In this document: positions 58,974 through 64,000 of the stretch, in pieces
Position numbering within the stretch: the first letter of the stretch is position 1
How the letters are laid out: the number at the start of each line of letters is the position of its first letter
Source of the DNA: Kiritimatiellia bacterium
Lineage (GTDB): Bacteria; Verrucomicrobiota; Kiritimatiellia; RFP12; UBA1067
DNA length: 64,000 bases
Direction: 5' to 3'
Assembly: GCA_016296065.1 (NCBI GenBank)
Contig: JAEDKA010000009.1
Span: 1-64,000, forward strand
Made by a program: the position numbers and the translations under genes
Notes under the pieces: generated by a model
Database searches by the model: none
Told to the model about the DNA's origin: nothing
What the model saw: only the letters and a program-made list of their open reading frames with translations

Positions 58974-60971
58974 ATGCACATTGCCAAATTCGCCTCGCTG
59001 GCTTCGCTTCTGGCTGTCGTCGGATGCGTCTGCTGCGGTTCGTTCGATGCGGAGAAGAACTCCGCCGTCTCGCCTGACGGAAGAAACGAGATCAGGCTGT
59101 ATTCGAATCCCCTAGCCTATGAAGTCGTGCGCGACGGAGTAGTCGTTGCCGCGCGCTCTGAGATCGGGATGAAAGTGAACGGCACGTGCCTCAAGTGCCT
59201 TGCCAAGGTGCCTGTCGACGTCACGAAGAAGCCCGTCAAGGGCGTTGCGGAGGCGCAGGTCTACAAGAAGGACAAGGTCTGCCTCGCGGCGTCCGAGACG
59301 TTCGTCGACTTCGGCGAGTGGGGCGTCAGGCTCACCGCGCGCAACGACGGCGTCGCGTACCGCTTCGAGACGAAGTTCCCGGGGCGCGTCAAGGTCGACT
59401 GCGAGAAGGCGTCGCTCGCGCTTCCCTCCGCCGACGTCAAGTGCTGGGGCAACCAGACGGGCGCGGTCGGATGCGAGGAGACGATTCCGTTCTCCAAGAA
59501 GGCGTCCGAGATCGACTTCTCCCGCGAGATGGTCTATCTTCCCTTCGCCTATTCCGCCGGCGGCAAGTTCGTCGTCGTGACGGAGTCCGACGTGCGCGAC
59601 TATCCGATCTGGAACTTCGGCTCGTCCAGCGACGGCACGCTCGAGTCCAAGTTCGTCGGCGAGCCGAAGAAGACGAGCCACGTCGGCGGCTGGGGCAACG
59701 AGAAGCTCGAGAAGGGCGGCCGCTGGGTCAAGGTCGAGGAGCATGAGGATTTCATCTCCGAGACGGACGGCACGCGCACCTTCCCCTGGCGCACGTTCAT
59801 CCTCGCCGACACGCCCTCGAAGGTGTGCGAGGCCGACATCGTCTGGGCGCTCGCGCCTGCGCAGGACAAGGGCGCGGACTTCTCCTGGGTCAAGCCCGGC
59901 AAGGTCGCCTGGGACTGGTGGAACTGCTTCGACAACATCGGCGATCCCCAGGGCTGCACGACGAAGACCTACGAGCGCTTCATCGACTTCGCGGCAGCGA
60001 ACGGCGTCGAGTACGTGATCTTCGACGAGGGCTGGAGCGAGAAGCTAAACATCTGGAAGTACAGCCCGGTTGTGGACGTTCCGCACCTCATCAAGTACGG
60101 CGAGAAGAAGGGCGTCGGCATCATCCTTTGGATGGCATGGGCCCAGGTCTACGGCGACGAGGAGCATGTCGCGGAGCATTTCTCGAAGCTCGGCGCGAAG
60201 GGCTTCAAGGTCGACTTCATGGACCGCGGCGACGCCGAGGTCGCGAACTTCCTCGAGAAGTTCGCCTCCGCCTGCGCGAAGCACCACATGCTCGTCGACT
60301 ACCACGGCGCGTACCGTCCGAACGGACTCCACCGCCGCTTCCCGAACCTCCTCAACTACGAGGGAATCCACGGACTCGAGCAGCTCAAGTGGTTTGACGG
60401 CAACGACAAGGGCCTCATGTACAGCGACGTCGCGGCGTGCTTCCTGCGCATGTCCGCCGGCCCCATGGACTACACGCCCGGCGCGATGCTCAACCACGGC
60501 ATCGGCTCGTCCTACCGCGGCAGCCCGAAGACCCCCGGCTCCGTCGGCACGCGCTGCCGCCAGATGGCGATGATGGCGCTCTACGAGGCGCCGCTCCAGA
60601 TGCTCTGCGACTCCCCGACGCTCTACGAGAAGAACCTCGAGTGCTTCTCGTTCATGGCGAAGGTCCCGACGGTGTGGAAGAGCGTCGTCGCGCTCGGCGG
60701 ATGCCCCGACTCGATGTTCGCCGCTGCGCGCCAGACCCGCGATGGCGAATGGTACGCCGCCGGAATGACGACCGCCGATGCGCGCGACTTCGAGGTCGAT
60801 ACGTCGTTCCTCGGCAAGGGCGAGTGGAAGGCGGAGCTCTTCCGCGACGCCGGCGACGCGAAGGAGGACGCCGCGAAGTACGTCCACGAGACGAAGTCCG
60901 TCAAGGCCGGCGACAAGATGTCGTTCCACATGGCCCCGGGCGGCGGATTTGTCGTCAGGTTCACGAAGTGA
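58974..60971 (+). CDS. glycoside hydrolase family 97 enzyme
   Basis: The product has 665 residues. The ATG at 58974 has a strong GAAAGGA site; the frame is open further upstream but that part is not translated sequence of the family. A signal peptide or lipobox (VVGCVC) starts it. The beta-sandwich N-domain (SPDGRNEIRLYSNPLAYEVVRDGVVV) is followed by the barrel with KVAWDWWNCFD, EYVIFDEGW, GIILWMAWAQ and KGFKVDFMDRGDAEV. Asp414 in KVDF sits where the retaining GH97 alpha-galactosidases carry their nucleophile. Likely acts on alpha-galactosides or alpha-glucosides outside the cytoplasm. Confidence 0.88.
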   Translation: MHIAKFASLASLLAVVGCVCCGSFDAEKNSAVSPDGRNEIRLYSNPLAYEVVRDGVVVAARSEIGMKVNGTCLKCLAKVPVDVTKKPVKGVAEAQVYKKDKVCLAASETFVDFGEWGVRLTARNDGVAYRFETKFPGRVKVDCEKASLALPSADVKCWGNQTGAVGCEETIPFSKKASEIDFSREMVYLPFAYSAGGKFVVVTESDVRDYPIWNFGSSSDGTLESKFVGEPKKTSHVGGWGNEKLEKGGRWVKVEEHEDFISETDGTRTFPWRTFILADTPSKVCEADIVWALAPAQDKGADFSWVKPGKVAWDWWNCFDNIGDPQGCTTKTYERFIDFAAANGVEYVIFDEGWSEKLNIWKYSPVVDVPHLIKYGEKKGVGIILWMAWAQVYGDEEHVAEHFSKLGAKGFKVDFMDRGDAEVANFLEKFASACAKHHMLVDYHGAYRPNGLHRRFPNLLNYEGIHGLEQLKWFDGNDKGLMYSDVAACFLRMSAGPMDYTPGAMLNHGIGSSYRGSPKTPGSVGTRCRQMAMMALYEAPLQMLCDSPTLYEKNLECFSFMAKVPTVWKSVVALGGCPDSMFAAARQTRDGEWYAAGMTTADARDFEVDTSFLGKGEWKAELFRDAGDAKEDAAKYVHETKSVKAGDKMSFHMAPGGGFVVRFTK

Positions 60972-60996
60972 GGGATGAAGGAGTAGAGGGGCGTCA

Positions 60997-61728
60997 ATGA
61001 AGATTGCGATACTTGGTGCCGCCGGAAGGATGGGAAGGATGCTCTGCGCCCTCGCCGATGGCGCGGGGTGCGAGGTCGTCTCGAAGGTCGACGTCGCCGA
61101 AGGCTACGACCGCGAGTGGTCGCCGGACGTTGAGGGCGTCGTGGACTTTTCGTTCCACGCCGCCGTCCCCGCGGCGATCGCGAAGGCGGCCGAAAAGGGC
61201 ATCCCCTACGTCATCGGCACGACGGGCCTGACGGCGGAGGAGCAGAAGGCGGTGGACGAGGCGGCGAAGAGGATTCCGGTCGTGCAGAGCGGAAACTACT
61301 CGCTCGGCGTCAATCTCCTCCTCGAGCTTGTCCGCAAGGCGGCCGAGGTGCTGGGGCCCGAATACGACGTCGAGGTCACCGAGATGCACCACCGCCACAA
61401 GAAGGACGCGCCTTCTGGAACCGCTCTCATGCTCGCGAAGTCCGTCGCCGCCGGTCGCGGCGTCGACTTCGGGGAGAAGACGATCTACGGACGCCACGGC
61501 GAGCCCGGGGAGCGTCCGTCCGGCGAGATCGCGATCCACGCGCTCCGCGGCGGATCTGTCGTGGGCGATCACACGGTGATGTTCGCGGGCGACGTCGAGC
61601 GCGTGGAGCTCACGCACCGCGCGCAGTCGCGCGAGGCGTTCGCCGCCGGCGCGCTGAGGGCGCTTGTCTGGGCCGCTCGCAAGGCGCCCGGCATGTACAA
61701 CATGCGCCACGTCCTCGGCTTCGAGTAG
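60997..61728 (+). CDS. dapB: 4-hydroxy-tetrahydrodipicolinate reductase
   Basis: The product has 243 residues. A Rossmann start KIAILGAAGRMGRML, then VVDFSFHAAVP, GTTGLTAEEQ, and the active-site stretch TEMHHRHKKDAPSGTAL, all typical of DapB. The late AGDVERVELTHRAQSREAFAAGALRA is also conserved. It reduces the dapA product with NAD(P)H in the DAP/lysine pathway. dapF is at 52559; dapA is not in the window. Confidence 0.95.
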   Translation: MKIAILGAAGRMGRMLCALADGAGCEVVSKVDVAEGYDREWSPDVEGVVDFSFHAAVPAAIAKAAEKGIPYVIGTTGLTAEEQKAVDEAAKRIPVVQSGNYSLGVNLLLELVRKAAEVLGPEYDVEVTEMHHRHKKDAPSGTALMLAKSVAAGRGVDFGEKTIYGRHGEPGERPSGEIAIHALRGGSVVGDHTVMFAGDVERVELTHRAQSREAFAAGALRALVWAARKAPGMYNMRHVLGFE

Positions 61729-61751
61729 GTCCGTAAACGGGAATTAAGAAA

Positions 61752-62294
61752 ATGAAAAGATCAACAATGGCAGCGGCCACTCTGGTCGTGGCGCTTGCGG
61801 CGGGCGGGGCGTTCGCCCAGTCTGCTGGCACGGGGCGCGACGCGTTCCTCAAGGAGCAGGCCGTCGCGGAGATGCAGCGCGTGTCTGCGCAGGTGGACAT
61901 ACTGTCGTCCAACCAGGAGGAGCTCGCCGAGCGGCTCCGCAAGGCGGAATCCGCAAAAGCGGAGATCGAGAGCCTGCGCGCCGAAGTCGCGGCTCTGAAG
62001 GGGACCATTGCCGAGCTCAGGCGCGAGATGCAGAGCGTCCGCGGCGAGATCGTCCAGGACCTTTCGAAGAAAATCGCCTCCATGCAGCCTCCCGCCCAGC
62101 CGAGGACGACTCCGAAGGCATCCTCGCGTCCCGCCTATTCCGGTCCGGTGTACGAGTACACCGTCCAGCAGGGCGACACGCTCTCCCTTATCGCGAAGGC
62201 GTTCGGCTCGACCGTCCAGAAGATCAAGGACCTGAACGGCATGAAGAGCGACGCGCTCAGGATTGGGCAGAAGATCAACGTTCCGAAGGAGTGA
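61752..62294 (+). CDS. exported coiled-coil protein with C-terminal LysM domain
   Basis: The product has 180 residues. A signal peptide ends near AFAQS. A coiled coil (about 35-105, EEQLAERLRKAESAKAEIESLRAEVAALKGTIAELRREMQ) leads to a Pro-rich linker and one LysM domain (YEYTVQQGDTLSLIAKAFGSTVQKIKDLNGMKSDALRIGQKINVP). LysM binds peptidoglycan or chitin-type glycans. It is probably a cell-wall associated protein. It ends 1 base before purD, and shares the promoter of the dapB unit. Confidence 0.85.
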   Translation: MKRSTMAAATLVVALAAGGAFAQSAGTGRDAFLKEQAVAEMQRVSAQVDILSSNQEELAERLRKAESAKAEIESLRAEVAALKGTIAELRREMQSVRGEIVQDLSKKIASMQPPAQPRTTPKASSRPAYSGPVYEYTVQQGDTLSLIAKAFGSTVQKIKDLNGMKSDALRIGQKINVPKE

Positions 62295-62295
62295 T

Positions 62296-63615
62296 ATGAA
62301 GATTCTAGTTGTTGGCAGCGGCGGCAGGGAACACGCGATAGCCTGGAGGCTCGCGCAGGACGAAGAGGGGCACGAGCTCTACTGTGCGCCCGGCAACGCC
62401 GGCACGGCGGAAGTGGCAACTAACGTCGACATAAAGGCGGACGACATCCCGGGCATCGCCGCGTGGGCGACGGTGAACCACCCCGACCTCGTAGTCGTCG
62501 GACCCGAGGCGCCCCTTGTCAAGGGACTCGTAGACGCGCTTGCCGGGATTCGCGTCCCGACATTCGGACCAGTCGCGGCAGGCGCCCGCATGGAGGGCTC
62601 CAAGCGCTTTGCCAAGGAGATCATGGACGCGGCGGGCGTTCCGACGGGCAAGGCGGAGGTCTTCACCGATGCGGCAGCCGCAAAGGCGGCGCTCCCGGCG
62701 TTCGGTCTCCCCGTCGTGATCAAGGCTGACGGACTCGCCGCCGGAAAGGGCGTCATCGTCGCGGAGACGACGGATCAGGCGGAAGCGGCGATCGACGACA
62801 TGCTCGTCGGCAACAAGTTCGGCGCCGCCGGCGCGGAAGTGCTCATCGAGGAGTTTCTCCACGGCGAGGAGTGCTCGATTCTTGCGCTCGTCGACGGAAA
62901 CGACGCGGTGCTTCTTCCGTCCAGCCAGGACCACAAGCGCATCTTCGACGGAGACAAGGGGCCGAACACGGGCGGAATGGGCGCGTACAGCCCGGCGCCC
63001 GTCGTAACGGCCGACAAGCTTCCGATGATCAAGGAGAAGATCATCATGCCCGTCGTCCGCGAACTGAAGAAGCGCGGCATAACGTACCGTGGCGTGCTGT
63101 ATGCGGGGCTGATGGTCAACGACGAGAACGCGAATCCGCACGGACCTCTCGCGAAGAGCGGCTCGACCGTGAACGTCGTCGAGTTCAACGCCCGCTTCGG
63201 CGATCCGGAGACGGAGGCGGTCCTCCCGCGCCTCGGCGGCAGCTTCGCGACGGCGCTTCTTCACGCGGCGCAGGGATGCCTGAAGCCAGAGGACGTAGTC
63301 GTCAAGGACGAGGCCGCCGCGACGGTGATCGTCGCTTCCGGCGGATATCCCGGGGACTACGAGAAGGGCAAGGAGATTTCCGGGCTTGCGGATGCAAAGC
63401 CCGACACGATTGTGTTCCACTGCGGGACGAAGCGCGTGCCGAGCGATGACGGCATCGAGATATTGACGTCCGGCGGACGAGTTCTCTCCGTCACCGGGCT
63501 CGGATCGAACCTCCGCGAGGCCGTCGACCGTGCGTACGCGCGCATCGCAGGAATATCCTTCGGCGGAATGTTCTACCGCAAGGACATCGCCCACCGCGCC
63601 TTCGAGCGCGGCTGA
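62296..63615 (+). CDS. purD: phosphoribosylamine-glycine ligase
   Basis: The product has 439 residues. The ATG at 62296 follows GAAGGAGTG. ATP-grasp features of GARS: VVGSGGREHAIAWRLAQ at the start, VVGPEAPLVKGLVDAL, LPVVIKADGLAAGKGVIVAE, GEECSILALVDG, SSQDHKRIFDGDKGPNTGGMGAYSPAPVV and FNARFGDPETEAVLPRL. It ligates glycine to phosphoribosylamine in purine synthesis. Confidence 0.97.
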   Translation: MKILVVGSGGREHAIAWRLAQDEEGHELYCAPGNAGTAEVATNVDIKADDIPGIAAWATVNHPDLVVVGPEAPLVKGLVDALAGIRVPTFGPVAAGARMEGSKRFAKEIMDAAGVPTGKAEVFTDAAAAKAALPAFGLPVVIKADGLAAGKGVIVAETTDQAEAAIDDMLVGNKFGAAGAEVLIEEFLHGEECSILALVDGNDAVLLPSSQDHKRIFDGDKGPNTGGMGAYSPAPVVTADKLPMIKEKIIMPVVRELKKRGITYRGVLYAGLMVNDENANPHGPLAKSGSTVNVVEFNARFGDPETEAVLPRLGGSFATALLHAAQGCLKPEDVVVKDEAAATVIVASGGYPGDYEKGKEISGLADAKPDTIVFHCGTKRVPSDDGIEILTSGGRVLSVTGLGSNLREAVDRAYARIAGISFGGMFYRKDIAHRAFERG

Positions 63616-63640
63616 TGGCCGAAAACTTACAGTTGCAGAA

Positions 63641-64000
63641 ATGAAAGACAGATTTTTCGACAAGATCGACTGGTCGGCGTTCTGGACGGCGACGCTGGTT
63701 ACGTTTGCAGTCTACTTCTTTACGCTCGGCCCGTCCGTCGGTCTCGAGGACTCGGGCGAGCTCGCCACGGCGGGCGCGCATCTCGGCGTGCCACATCCGC
63801 CGGGATATCCGTTCTGGACATTCTGCAGCTGGCTGTTCTGCAAGGCCTTCTTCTGGGTGAAGTACATGGGCCACCCGACTCCCGCGTGGTGCATATCGCT
63901 CTTCTCCGCGACAGCGGGCGCTTTCGCCGCGGGCTTCACCGCGATGCTGATATGCAGAAGTGGGCGCGATTTCGTGGGTGACATTGGGGCGGACGGAACG
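63641..64000 (+). CDS. DUF2723-type membrane protein, cut by the window end
   Basis: The first 120 residues are visible and the frame is open at 64000. One membrane helix (SAFWTATLVTFAVYFFTLGPSVG) is followed by LEDSGELATAGAHLGVPHPPGYPFWTF, the hallmark of the DUF2723 family (GT-C-like). These are polytopic inner membrane proteins, probably transferring sugars from polyprenyl donors. The protein is incomplete here. It may relate distantly to 42841-45183. Confidence 0.8.
   Translation, partial: MKDRFFDKIDWSAFWTATLVTFAVYFFTLGPSVGLEDSGELATAGAHLGVPHPPGYPFWTFCSWLFCKAFFWVKYMGHPTPAWCISLFSATAGAFAAGFTAMLICRSGRDFVGDIGADGT

Overview
The window is GC-rich (AT-richer islands are noted below) and almost every gene lies on the plus strand. 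The one clear minus-strand gene is a lipoprotein at 55559-56605. Gene content suggests a Gram-negative bacterium of the PVC superphylum, most likely a gut-type Kiritimatiellota/Lentisphaerota member. It combines a non-flagellar type III secretion system (T3SS) with a secretin, PPi-dependent phosphofructokinase, DAP and MEP pathway genes, GH97 and beta-helix carbohydrate enzymes, and large repetitive exported proteins. This placement is an inference from gene content; no rRNA gene is present to confirm it.

Region 1 (1-15592) is accessory. It holds two clusters of large exported multidomain proteins. In each cluster a full-length gene (75-2636, split by an in-frame TAG; and 9180-11855) is followed by an unrelated small or medium ORF. 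Next comes a 5'-truncated paralogue that begins inside the conserved core and carries its own C-terminal domain (3876-6401; 12584-13999), and then another unrelated ORF. The C-terminal domains of the first cluster look like a transglutaminase-type domain and a clan CD (caspase/CHAT-like) cysteine peptidase. Base composition turns AT-rich where the C-terminal segments begin. A 65-bp exact repeat marks the shared core. This resembles the main-cassette plus orphan-cassette architecture of polymorphic toxin loci, and is the best candidate for an undescribed system here. The two gaps (7979-8697 and 15593-15970) hold a histidine-kinase remnant, a GTATAC repeat array, extended -10 promoters and a palindromic element of about 59 bp. 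One copy of that element sits inside a coding region.

Region 2 (15971-36663) is a single collinear T3SS locus in near-Ysc order: chaperone, sctC, AIM24-like gene, sctW, chaperone, sctX-like gene, sctV, sctD, sctE-like gene, sctF, sctG, sctI, sctJ, TPR gene, sctK, sctL, sctN, sctO, sctP, sctQ, sctR, sctS, sctT, sctU. It ends with an ECF sigma factor overlapping sctU. No translocator genes are seen. The locus is peppered with short-unit tandem repeats of CCAAACTT type (either orientation) at gene junctions and in frame inside sctK and sctQ. A second repeat family (GAGACATGAGACG / CGTCTCGCG) forms most of the SctP needle-length ruler.

Region 3 (36664-64000) is mostly housekeeping: ribH, a PPi-phosphofructokinase, a HAD-like protein, mazG, a beta-helix lipoprotein, ispH, a TPR membrane protein, an MTA/SAH deaminase, a GT-C-like membrane protein, a dxs, a NERD protein, a Ctp protease, dapF, an ELM1-like protein, a histidine kinase carrying in-frame GGGGACAGTCCCC palindromes, the minus-strand lipoprotein, an exported ADP-ribosylglycohydrolase, GH97, dapB, a LysM protein, purD and a DUF2723-type gene cut by the window end. 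Transcription appears to rely on extended -10 promoters (TGnTATAAT), found at many gene starts on both strands.
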